Assembly: GCA_035582835.1 (NCBI GenBank)
Contig: JAYKAV010000471.1
Coordinates: 26,701-90,700, forward strand
Source of the DNA: Phoebastria nigripes
Taxonomy: Eukaryota; Chordata; Aves; Procellariiformes; Diomedeidae
Direction: 5' to 3'
DNA length: 64,000 nucleotides
Position 1 is the first letter of the stretch, and each line of letters opens with the position of its first letter. A program made the translations under genes and the position numbers. The notes beneath the pieces are model-generated. The model worked only from the letters and a program-made list of their open reading frames with translations. It was not told the origin of the DNA and made no database searches. Shown here piece by piece: positions 12,295 through 22,536 of this stretch.

Positions 12295-15200
12295 TTATGT
12301 AGAATCAAATAAATATTTGACGTTATGAACACTTACGCAAAGAAATAAATCATTTGATGCTTCTCCTAACTTTTAATGGCATTATCATCTATTTCATTTA
12401 TATTTTGTTCAATAGCTTTTAAAAGCCATTTTGAGTTTTGATTGTGATTTAGACTTTTTGCTGAAGTGCACTGCCAATACAGATTCTGAAGCAAATTGCA
12501 AGTAAGTAGCAATGAAGAAACATGATTCTCTAATTCTTCCATAAATGCAAAAATTTTAATTCATGGTTTGGTAAAAGCTGTGTAGAAAATGAAGAAATGT
12601 CTAACAAAAAAAATGGGGTAAGAAAAAACTTGTCCATGGACTTTTTTAAAAGTAAAATGAGAAGATCCAAATAGATCTAATTTAGAAAATCTCAGCTTCC
12701 AACTGCAGATTAAAATTAGTATGTCTCAGGAAGAGGAGAGCTAGAATTACAGTACAACTCTGAAATGCACTTTACTGGAAAAACAGAACTCCAACTGTGT
12801 GCTTACTCCACAGTTATTCTTGTCATATTAGTTTTCATGCAAAGTAATCCACGGATTAAGAAAATAAATCATAGAAAGCTATTTAATTCATAAGAAACAG
12901 AGCAAAGAACATTCATTAAAACATGAAAAAGGGCTTGACTGCAGACATGGTGAAGGAAGAAAAAACATTAAACAGTGAAAGAAACAGTGCAATGTGGAGC
13001 GTTACATTCAGTGGGCTCCCTGAATTGGAAAGAGTAGATGATTTTGGAGCATTCTGACTGTTTTCCAATTGGATATAAGAGAAAGTTTGTTGTAAAAAAA
13101 AAAAAAAAAAGGCAGGTATGATAAGAACAAAACATTACACCTGAGATTTTGGAAAAAGGTAAAAACTGGGTGCCAGTCATTCATATGGAGACAAACTTAC
13201 ATTCTTCCTTTTTGTGTGTTTCCTTAATATTTTTTACCCTCTTTGTTCATTTCAGCCACAATTTATGGTGTGGTAAGTTTTATCTTCAGATAACTGCTCA
13301 TATTTAGGAAATTTTAGGAAGGTAGGTAAACATAGGAGACACTTAAGTGCTCTAATGTGAGAAATGCTATACATGAACTTCGCAAAAGGAAAAAATACCA
13401 GTCATAAAACAAAAATCTGTAGAAACGAAGCCCTGTGGTAGCAGACTTGCCAACACTGGCACATCCAGAAGCAACACGTCCTAGATAGGACGTGCTGTTC
13501 TTCAGTCAGGTTAATTTGCTTATATTCCTCAAGTCTGATGCATACCAAATATACTTAACTTATCATACCTGTTAAGATCACAGAGACTTAATCTTGCACC
13601 TTACAGAAGCAGATAACTATTAGGTATATTCTTCCCTGTTAGCAGCAGAGTTGGCAGATTTTCTATGGTTTACAGAAAGGGTTACTTGCTTGTTTTATTG
13701 ACAACATTGGAAAAGTAGGATTCTAGAATAGCAAAAAGAAAAATGTAGCATTGCATATGGACAATTGTATATGGTTCTTATTATTTGCATTTTTTCCAGG
13801 TGTTAAGTGGGTTTGGTGCTCAATCTCACTTGCTACAAAACAGGCAAGGTTGTATGAGAAGGTATGTAAAGAGATTGTTTGAAGATTAGATACAGGCAGA
13901 CCTGGTAGTTTCTCTTGGCTGTATAATGACACAGCTTGTACTGTGAAGTAGTACTCCCCTTGAGGTGGGTCCAAAATCCAGACTGAAATGAGAGTGTTAA
14001 TTATGTTACAGTAAAGAGGAATACTGATTTTGGTATACTAGCAAACTGAATTTTGGTTTTATGCATTAGAAAAAATGCTGAACAGAAACAGATTTCTTCT
14101 GGATGATCAAATCTCTTCTACAGGGAACTACTAAACTGAAAAGCAGAACACCATTTTTGTAGTCGCTGTGGCAATATGTTGTTGTTCCCCTCTGCAGCAC
14201 AGCACAACAGACCAATCTGGTTTCTAAAAGTAAGCTGTTTTAGGAGGATATAAATAATGCATTAGAATTACTACTGGATAAATCTTTCTGGATTGAAATC
14301 CGCTAATCTATGGAATATATCCATATTTAGAATGGTATTAACTACTGTGTGAATGTCTGTCTTTTGGATTTCTTTTGTTCTAAAAGTATCCCAATTCCCT
14401 TTAGGTTAAGTATAAAATTAGCATTGACTAGTGCATTGAAACTATTTTTATACAAATGTGTGAGCAGTATTGAATTTTAGAGACATATGCTGAAAAGCAC
14501 AATATGTGACCCACCGCAGTGGGGACAGAATGTGATGAGGATCTCCTGGGATTAACTTGATCCACTATTAGTAAAATATAATCTCACTTTTTAATGGAGA
14601 GCCGTGGTAGGAGGTGGTTGCTCAGCCAGAGTGCTGAGATGGGCTCCCAGTTGTTCTCTGCATGTTCTCTGGATGGAACTTCTGTAAAACCTGTCTTGGG
14701 CAATAGCAGTGGAAGATCTTACTGAATTTTATCTCTAGCAGCACGTTGTATGAATTCTCTGTTTCACTTTGTCTACAGCACTATTTCATCACCTTCAGCT
14801 ACAAAGATACATTTTTCTCTTGCTTCTAACAGAGATTTTGTTCAGCCTTTTGAATCTCAACAAATCCAGTGATCTGGTTAGATGAGATTCAGAGTATCTG
14901 TTTGTCTGTCCTAAGTTTCTCTACCTAATCTTCTCCCTGTGCTCTTGGCAGCAGTTTGTCTCTTTTCACCCTTCCGTGCGCTACACATGGTACCATAACA
15001 AAAGGTTTTGGACCACTGCAGTTGCTTTTTTGAAGTCTCATGTGTGTTTTCTCATCATCTTATCTTCAATTTCTTATTTATGCTTTAAGACAAGTTTTTT
15101 TCCTACTTGTCTTCCATCAGTCTTCTGTCATTTTTCAAATATGGGTGTGCATGTTTTGTGGGAACAGACTTGCTGTATTTTTGCATGCAGTATGCTTTTT

Positions 15201-15376
15201 ATCATCGTTTATTGCAGGTAGAGTTCAATTGTTCAAGTAATTCTTCATGAAAAGCAGGCGGAGTGTGTGAAGAAAGAGTGAGAGTGAGGAAGAAAACAAT
15301 TCTTACACCTCAAAATGGATACTGTAAAAAATGTTTGTCAGTATTTTCCTAGCCATATAGATGAGGTACGGAATGT

Positions 15377-15401
15377 GCACTAAAATGGTACATTTTAGTG
15401 C
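15377..15401. repeat. Perfect hairpin, 11-bp arms, 3-base loop
   Basis: GCACTAAAATG (15377-15387) and CATTTTAGTGC (15391-15401) pair exactly around GTA. The loop is very tight and the pairing complete, but the symmetry does not extend further. No function is evident. Confidence 0.8.
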
Positions 15402-18400
15402 CATAGGTGTTGAAACCTCCACAGCAAGACCCCTCAACTAGTAAACTACGGCCCAAATGTAGCTCACATGTCACCTTCTGCACTCCTTTGTGCCCCAGAT
15501 ACTGGTTTGTAAGGGGTCCTTTGTGTGTGGAGAGGGAAGAGAGCTGGCAAAGACAGAGCTAGCTGGAAGTTCGCTGACAAACTGTGAATCTTGAGTCCAA
15601 GAGTGAGACCGCTTAGCCTAAGAAAGTAGAGGAAATACAGGTTTTTTTCTTCATCTGTCTCTGTCATGCATCTGTCATGCTCCTGCTGTGTTGGATAGGA
15701 CTGCAGCTGGAGGTGGAAGAAGAACAAAAGGTAGTGGAACTGGACTGCAAATGCATGTACCTTCCCCGCTTCTACTGTGCTTTGTTTTGAAGCTGGACTA
15801 AAAAGAAGAAAGGGGAGAGGGGTGAAGCGGAGCAGGCTCTCTGGAGGCTATGACTTCTTGGATGCACACAAGTGAAATCTAAGAAGTAGAAAATAGGGAC
15901 AGAGTGGTGCCTGTCAACTCGCACTTATATTTGGATGTTGAAGAAAGAGGCCAGGAACTTTGGGGGGGATGCGGAACAGACAGAATGGAGAGCATCTTTC
16001 ATTCACTTGGCTCTATGTTTCTACTTCTAAGCAAGAGGTGAATTAAGACATTAGTAAAAAGCAAATTGCGGCCATTTCCATTGTTTATCCAAGAACATCC
16101 TCTGTATTTTCCTGTGATCTTAGGAATTTCTCTAAGGAAACCCCCCTAGTCTAGTGTAGAGCAATAATGTTGAACTCTTTTGTGTTTATGAAATTTCTGT
16201 GTTTAGTGTCAAATTTATTCAGAAAAACCCAGTGCTTTGTCAAAATTTTGTTTCAACAAAAATTTGTGCTGAAGTGCAAACTTCTTATCAATGCCAATAG
16301 TTCACTTTTCCTGATTTAGAGCCTGTTGGTGCAAGATGCATCTTCTATAGGACATTTCTTCTGGAAGCTCAGTAGGAGTTCAAGGTACCTGCTACTTTAC
16401 AGGATGGTCCTTTTGACAAGCTTACTAACCAAGTTAGGTTTTTGGCACAAGGCAGAGCAAAAGGTACGATACTTGTACTATCCTGAATCTTGTGCCTTTC
16501 TGCGGGGTTCTTACTAGTGACTTTGTTTAGGCTGTCTGAAGAACACTGGCCTGTCAGAATGGTGGACTGGCACAGTGGATTTGTGACTGACCCANAACTT
16601 TTCAGGAATTGTGTTTTGCTTTTGCCAGGCATGAGCAGTAAGGAAAGTATATGACTCACCATGTCAGTGATATGCTATTGCAACATAGTTTTATGAATGA
16701 CTTTCTGGGCAATTTGCACAGTTCTTTGTTCAAAATACCAACATAGTCAGAACCACATGGCAGTGCCAAAATATGCCAGTATCTAGTTATCTTTTTAGTT
16801 TACATGATAGTGTGAGTAGGCAAGGTAGGTAGTGGTTTCATGTTACAGTGGGTGAAAAGGAATCCCCGTACAATTCTGGCCACAGCTGTCTACTTCTCTT
16901 GTCTCATCTGACTCCACAGTGCCCAGAGAGGAAAAAAGGCAAAAACTAAATAGCTCTCTATTGATTTTTCTGCCACATCAGCTCATGCTGGGTTCAGTAG
17001 GTTGCTGCAGCCAGCATAAGAGTATAGTTGGAACTGCGTGGTTGGAGGCAAAGAAATGTTAGCTGATAGATCAGCTGAGCTATAACATGAAAGCATGGCT
17101 TTATACTTACTATTTTTGCTAATTATTCATTTGTTTAATATTCTAACAATCCTGCTAGAAAATGTGCTGATGTTAGAGTTTTGGTCATTTGCATTCATAC
17201 TGTTTCCTATCAGCAAGTCGTCTTCACTTGATGGATGTTTCTTATGATGGCTATAACAATGTAATTATTCTCAGTGGAAATGTATGAGACATTATCCAGA
17301 ACTGATTTGCTGCGAATGGAATTAAGTTGAGGGCTAGTGCATAATCACAGTGTATTGATACCCTGACTCTATAATGTGAATATAAAAACTGATCCATCTT
17401 TTATCTTCATAAATTTTTAAGATGGACTTCTGTATTTTGTTTTTGGAGCTTTTGTAGCCTTACATATTTAATGTATTTAATAATCCATACTTAAATCATT
17501 AATTATTCTAACCTAGCATGTCCACTGATACATTGCTTTGCAGTATAGTCAGGGAGTTTGTATTTTGGCTCTATAGCATTTTTATACTGCTATAGAAATT
17601 ACTGGGTTTAGGATTTTTTTTGAGAAGGACTACTTTTTCAGCAGCAGAATCTGAAACATTATTCAAAAAATTAAGAACTCTGAAATTAAATGTTCTCCTA
17701 TGTGATATATGAAATCTTAAAATATTTGGGGGGGCTGGGATGGGGAGGACCAGTACTGTGGAAAGAAGCATGTGTTGATTCTTATTTAATTAAGATCAGC
17801 TTCAGTAACTATGCATGTGGGGGAATTTGTAAGAGATATTAATACAAATATTTATTTGTTTAATTCTGAATGGGCAAATCTGAGACCCCAGTTCCAGCTG
17901 TCTGTTCCATTTCTGTAATGAAAAGTAATTGACAGCAATCATTTTACAGAGCACTTCTTAGGCACTAAGCACAGCCTGCTGATCTAGTTATGTACAACCT
18001 TCCTTCCACAAGGCACTGAGCATATCCCTGGGTTAAAAAATGGGCATGGTAACAAATAGCAAAAGTACAATGCAAACTATGTATCTGGTGATTCCAGTGT
18101 TTCCTAAGAAACGAACATACCTAATTCTGTGGGGTACATTTTAATTTCCACCCAGTAATGCAAGAACAACGGATAGGAGCATCCTACCTAGTAATTGTGC
18201 CTGGGTGGCCTGCGTGCTGATAGCATTGGATAACCAAAGTCTGAAGATGTACCCTGAGGTTGAACTTAGTCCTCAGTTGATTCTAGGAAAGACAGATTTT
18301 CACTCTTATATTTGGCTCCTTACTTTTGTGCTAAATGTAGCCTGAGTGGACATGGCAGTACATCATAAACATAGTTACAATTAACTACTCTCTACAAGTA

Positions 18401-19165
18401 TTTTTAAAACTAGTCTGAAATTACAGAAGTTACTAAATTTTTATCATTTAATAGCAGAAAAAATGTCCAGCCATGTTTTAAAAAACTTCAGTCAGTGGCA
18501 TTTTAATTTTATTTCTGTAGAAAATTTTTAATGCCATGTCGGAATTTCTGAAAATGAAAAATATGCTCTGAAAAAGACAATGTGTTCTGGGAATACTAGC
18601 ATAGCTTTAGCTATTGCACTGCCTCATTAATAACAATTATATTACATAGTAACATGCTGTACTCTTGTATTCTATCAAGCAATGAGAGTGGTTTTCCTGC
18701 TGTTGTTTTTTTCTTAGGAATAAAAGATTTCCAAAACATGGTCCACTGCAGTAAGCACATTGTTAAATTAGCAAAAAGTATACAGCAAACTTATTTCAAT
18801 GCCGCAGAGTTGCCATAGAATATTGCTGTAGCAATAATGCCAGATTATAATGATGCCAAACATGTGGATACCAACAATTACACGACTGAAAGTAAAAGGT
18901 TTGCCAGTATATTAAGGCTAATCTTGTGCTTGATTCATTCTCTCCATAAGGAGGACTTGGTTTAGCTTAGCTTCATCATACTGCATTAGACATTCCTTCC
19001 AAAGCCTATAAAAATTATTTCATATTCTTTTTTCCAGTAGTGTTGTTTTGGAAAAGACTGCTTTATATCTAAACAATAGCCATCATCACACATGATTTGT
19101 AGCCCACTGGAAAACCCCAACAAATACACATATCTCGAATGAAAGTTCTTAGTTCTATAAAGTTC

Positions 19166-19579
19166 TTATTTCTATCATTGATATATTGATATATTTTGAC
19201 CCCCTCTCCGGGAGTAACTCGGGCAAGCTCTTGTGCCAGTGCGAAGCGTGCAATGGTTGGCGAATGGCGATATCCCTGGGAGGCGTGTGAAGGTGAATTG
19301 CACGTCTTCCCATGTAAAGGCGAAGCGATCTCTATCCGCTTCCTGTAAGGGGACCATAAAAAATATATCTTTTACGTCCATGGTTGCTAAAATTTGGTGG
19401 GCTTGTTCCTGTATGGTTGCAATTAATTTGGCCATATTGGGCACTGCAGCTGTCAAGGGGCCCGTAGTGGCATTTAGACGCTGATAATCAATTGTCAGTC
19501 GCCATTTTCCATTGAGTTTGTGGACTGGCCATACCGGGGAGTTATAAGGTGAGTGAGTCGGTATGATTATCCCCTGTTC
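19166..19579 (-). pseudogene. ERV reverse transcriptase, N-terminal part, broken
   Basis: This is the start of retroviral reverse transcriptase (RNA-templated DNA synthesis). The minus-strand frame holds the fingers/palm region, including the motif-A block with the first catalytic Asp (in the frame ending at 19175) and the downstream Phe/Thr/Arg/Leu/Pro motif. Near 19270 the frame shifts: residues expected after Leu-Pro continue in a different frame, consistent with a one-base indel. At the position of the catalytic Tyr-x-Asp-Asp box (about 19174-19185) the sequence reads Tyr-Ile-Asn-Asp, so one Asp codon is changed to Asn. Similarity to pol ends within a few codons of that point. It is non-functional. 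Confidence 0.85.
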
Positions 19580-20032
19580 TCACAGTTCAGCTATCACGGG
19601 AGCTATTCCCTCCCTTGCTCCCAATGGTAGGGTATAGGGTTTTACATTAACGATTTTGGACGGGGGGAGCGCAGGCACCGATTGTAAAAGTCTTATAAAA
19701 GCCTTTGGGAGTCCGAATTTCCACTCCCTCCCCTTTGAGTCTACCCATCCTCGCCCCCTCAACATGTCGAGTCCCAAAATATTCGTAGGCAATATACCCA
19801 GTATCATCGTAACCTCAATAGGGAATGTATTTCCCAGCAATCAGCACTTGACTCGAGCTGTGGGCTGCAGCTTAGAGTTTCTGAAAACATCCATGACCCA
19901 AATTTGTTTTTTATCGGTAACTATACCATTGNGGTTAGCAACATCTGCCTGAAGTGCCGACATCTGAGCACTTGTGTGTACTAGGAACATAACTGGGGTC
20001 TTAAAGGGGCCGAGGGGAAATGTAATTAACAA
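19580..20032 (-). pseudogene. ERV aspartic protease region, inactivated
   Basis: This is a retroviral-type protease (polyprotein maturation). It shows the second conserved block of the family, an Asn-Ile-Leu-Gly-Leu-Asp motif followed by Met-Leu-Arg-Gly, near 19760-19780. At the usual catalytic Leu-Val-Asp-Thr-Gly-Ala site (about 19960-19990) the sequence instead reads Leu-Val-His-Thr-Ser-Ala, so the catalytic Asp and the following Gly are both altered. An in-frame TGA at 19841-19843 splits the region, and an N at 19932 adds uncertainty. It sits between gag and RT as in other retroviruses. Confidence 0.8.
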
Positions 20033-20538
20033 GTCCCCTTTACTATTTTCTGTGAGCCTTCTTAAATGGACCCACTGGCCATCCCCTGGCTCACTTATTG
20101 GGGATGGCCTGTCCGGTTTCCCGTTCCCGGACCAATCAAGTCCTTTTCAGGGGCAGTAGGGGCCTTAGAGGCAATTATTGTCCTATCGTCGAATTGGGGT
20201 TCCGCCCTCATACTCTCCCGAGTGGGCTGTTCAAACGGGGGGGGCACTTCCCTTTTGTCTTTCCATGCTCAAATGAGCTTCTCTAAGGTCATAGTAGGCA
20301 TACCATCCATTAAATCCCGGGGAATCCCTTTTTCGATTCCCTCAGCCCACAATAAGTTTCTCCTTGCCCCTGAGGTTCGTGCGGAGGGGGGTCGATTTTC
20401 CTGCTTTTTTTCGGCCCTTCGCAACGCAGTTTTCGGTTTTGTAGCTCCCCCCGTGAGCCCCATTCTCCTACCATAATTTATCAACTCTTGGGCTACTTCT
20501 CCCTAAGTCATGGGCCCTCCTCGTGCCCGTCTCCCTCC
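20033..20538 (-). pseudogene. ERV gag 3' part / gag-pro junction, fragmented
   Basis: A 71-codon minus-strand frame (20484-20269) is rich in Lys, Arg and Gly, consistent with a basic nucleic-acid-binding tail of Gag. It is out of frame with the long gag ORF, which ends at a TGA at 20539-20541. The stretch between 20268 and 20033 has no long frame of its own. I infer gag-pro continuity broken by frameshifts; a natural frameshift site cannot be distinguished from decay here. Confidence 0.65.
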
Positions 20539-21800
20539 TCATGGTGCCAACGTGTCCCNCAAATGGTCTTGTACTGCATATAGTTTCAAAGAATCAGGCA
20601 AACCCTGGATCAGGGGAGTCATTCTATCAGGGTTAGCAATTAATAACATTGGGGAAGGTTGTTGAGGGACTAAACGTCTGTCATGCATTAATTGGAGACA
20701 GGCAGCCTTCTGCAAACTCTCAATCAAATGGTTGATAGTTGGGGTTTCAATGCATAATGGATCTCCCCTTTCCAAGGGGTTTGGACCCCCTGCCCAATAG
20801 GCAGCTCGTTGAGTTAACGACCACGGTCCCCTGGGGTCATCAGTAGTTAGGAAAATCCCTGGCCCCCAATGCCCCTGGGCTTCATCTTCAGACAACAAGA
20901 CTCGGTCGCCACTGGTTAGCGATACTTTCCATACATATTCCGTTTCAGTTTCTTGGGCTAACCTGGTGTATTTTTCCTGGCTTTTTGACATTTTGGCTGC
21001 TGAGTACGGCACCGTCCGGGTAGTAATCTGTGGGGCTCCTCCACCTTGGCCGTCATCAGTGGTCTCTGTTTTAATCACCGGCCCCATCGCCACTTCCCCA
21101 TTTTCAGGGTAAAATATTTCTTGTTCAATTTCTAGCTCCTTAACCAGATACAAGGATCTTAGGCTCTGTTTTCCGGCCGCCTGCGCCAAGCTCATAAATC
21201 CCAGCACACTGTCCAGAACAGAAGCAAGATCTGTACGATCGGGAGATTTTTGTCCCCCTTCCTCTAATTTGGACCGTAAAATTTTCTCTCGGTCCAATGC
21301 ATCTGACAGGGCCACGTGCAGTCGCTGAGTAGTATTATGCTCAGTGGCTAGTTGACCTTGCAGGGTTTTTATCTGTTCTTGCAAGGATTCAACCATTTCA
21401 TCGTTAGTTCGCTTAACCAGGTGCCTCTCCTTCTGGGCTGCCACTAGTGCTACTCCCAACACAGCACACACCGTGGGTTTTCCTTTTCCCAGTTGTGCCT
21501 TTTGTTCTTTCATAAGTGTTGTAATTTTGTCCGCTACAGCTTTTGGGTCGTGCCAACTAACTTGGGCCCATGCCATCCCTGGTGGGGAAGGGCATGCCTT
21601 ATGTTCCTTCAACTTTTCAATAACAGGGGAGCAGTCAAGCACCAGCATTTCCCGGGCAGCCATGGCTTGCCACTGCTCAAACCTCTCCTGGCTTATCGCT
21701 GAGAGGTCACTTCCCAGCTCTCCCCGCCTACACTGACCGGGTGGAGCGTCGGTATCCCTTAGGACCTTCCAACACTGAGGGGATCCTGTCCGTGATGCCA
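20539..21800 (-). pseudogene. ERV gag-like ORF with coiled coil
   Basis: This long open frame (about 420 codons, one N-containing codon) starts directly downstream of the LTR and so occupies the gag position. No ATG lies at its 5' edge; the frame runs open from the primer-binding region, so the true start is probably an internal Met (the first is at codon 46) or has been lost. Codons ~120-182 form a Leu/Gln/Glu-rich heptad region, likely a coiled coil as in spuma/ERVL-type Gag. The second half contains Trp/Gly/Pro-rich capsid-like sequence. I see no zinc knuckle. The length of the open frame suggests a fairly recent insertion relative to the rest of the intron. Confidence 0.75.
21783..21800 (-). 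other. ERV primer-binding-like site
   Basis: On the minus strand the LTR end (GTGACA) is followed by seven bases (TATTAAT) and then TGGCATCACGGACAGGAT, which begins with the TGG expected opposite a tRNA CCA end. I cannot assign the tRNA with confidence. It differs from the Lys-type site of the element at 26044-28122. Confidence 0.5.
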
Positions 21801-21807
21801 ATTAATA

Positions 21808-22536
21808 TGTCACATCCCACCTACAAGAAGGGGAGAGTGACTAAGGTCCGCAAATCCCCTTGGTGTGGACTAAGGTGAGATAACACTCAAGGTCCATATG
21901 CAAACATCAACTTTTAATAGAACAAACACTCTATACGCACCAACCCTCTATGCATTAATACACCACATAAGCTAACTGGCTTTAACGAGAAGTTGAGGTA
22001 GGCCTTGTATTACTTGAGAACGAGAAGAAGGAGAGAGAGAGGAAAAACAGGAAGAGAAAGGTAGGGAGCGAGCAAGAGAGACAGATCACCAACCCTGGAT
22101 CCAGCATCGGACCTGCCAACGGGGGGTGTCGGTGTGAAGAGCACCCCAAGGAGGTTCATGTGCGCCCCTATTTATTGGTCCCAGTCCATGGCTTCTGGAA
22201 TCTTCCCTCACCCTGGTTTCAGGAGTGGTTGAGCCACCAGTCAGTCAAGGAGAGTGACACTGAGCCCGTCCCCATGGCTGGCTTCTGGAGCTTTCTCTTG
22301 GGGCATTGTTTGTGCTCACAGCACGGTCACTTGGGCCTCGTCCCTTACACACCCCCAGCCTGCCTGCAGTGGCGGGGAGAAGGAAGTATTGACACTGTGC
22401 AAGCACTGTTCAGCAATAGCCAAAACACTGGTGTGTTACCACCACTGTTTTGGCCACAAATACAAAGCACAGCCACATACGGACTGCTATGAAGAAATTT
22501 TCTTGTTTCTCTCATTGGTAGTTGTTTTTTGACACA
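21808..22536 (-). mobile_element. 5' LTR of the truncated ERV
   Basis: A block of about 729 bp has a TGT start and an ACA end on both strands. On the minus strand it shows CCAATAAATAGGGG (about 22167-22180), a combined CCAAT/TATA-like promoter, and an ATTAAA poly(A) signal near 21912-21918. Its U3 part (about 22345-22502) matches the U3 of the LTR at 27532-28122, whereas the remaining R/U5 part does not obviously match. The outer boundary at 22536 is inferred from the terminal dinucleotide and is less certain than the inner one. Confidence 0.7.

Larger units (their letters stand above)
8731..19165 (+). other. RNF180: RNF180 intron, mostly unannotatable
   Basis: About 10.4 kb of AT-rich intron with no confident gene or transposon family. 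It holds two near-perfect hairpins (12263-12294 and 15377-15401, listed separately), an A18 run near 13094-13111, a purine-rich strand-biased patch around 15240-15960, and a weak exon-like antisense frame at about 13800-13970 discussed in the findings. The phrase ctgaaatagtaat plus a diverged tail occurs both near 7877 and near 10050, which may mark two fragments of one old repeat. Confidence 0.6.
19166..22536 (-). mobile_element. 3'-truncated endogenous retrovirus (LTR-gag-pro-partial pol)
   Basis: On the minus strand the order is 5' LTR (22536-21808), a primer-binding-like site, a long gag-like frame, a second gag fragment, a protease region and the first part of reverse transcriptase, ending abruptly near 19166. 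The rest of pol, any env and the 3' LTR are absent, so no target duplication can be tested. The block is richer in GC than the flanking intron. Several stops, a frameshift and altered catalytic positions show it is a dead copy. The coiled-coil gag and the protease/RT style fit an avian ERV, possibly ERVL-like, but I cannot fix the class. It lies antisense within the RNF180 intron. Confidence 0.88.

Noticed and set aside
13094..13111. A18 run as a possible retrocopy tail
   Set aside because: Nothing upstream on either strand looks like a processed transcript.
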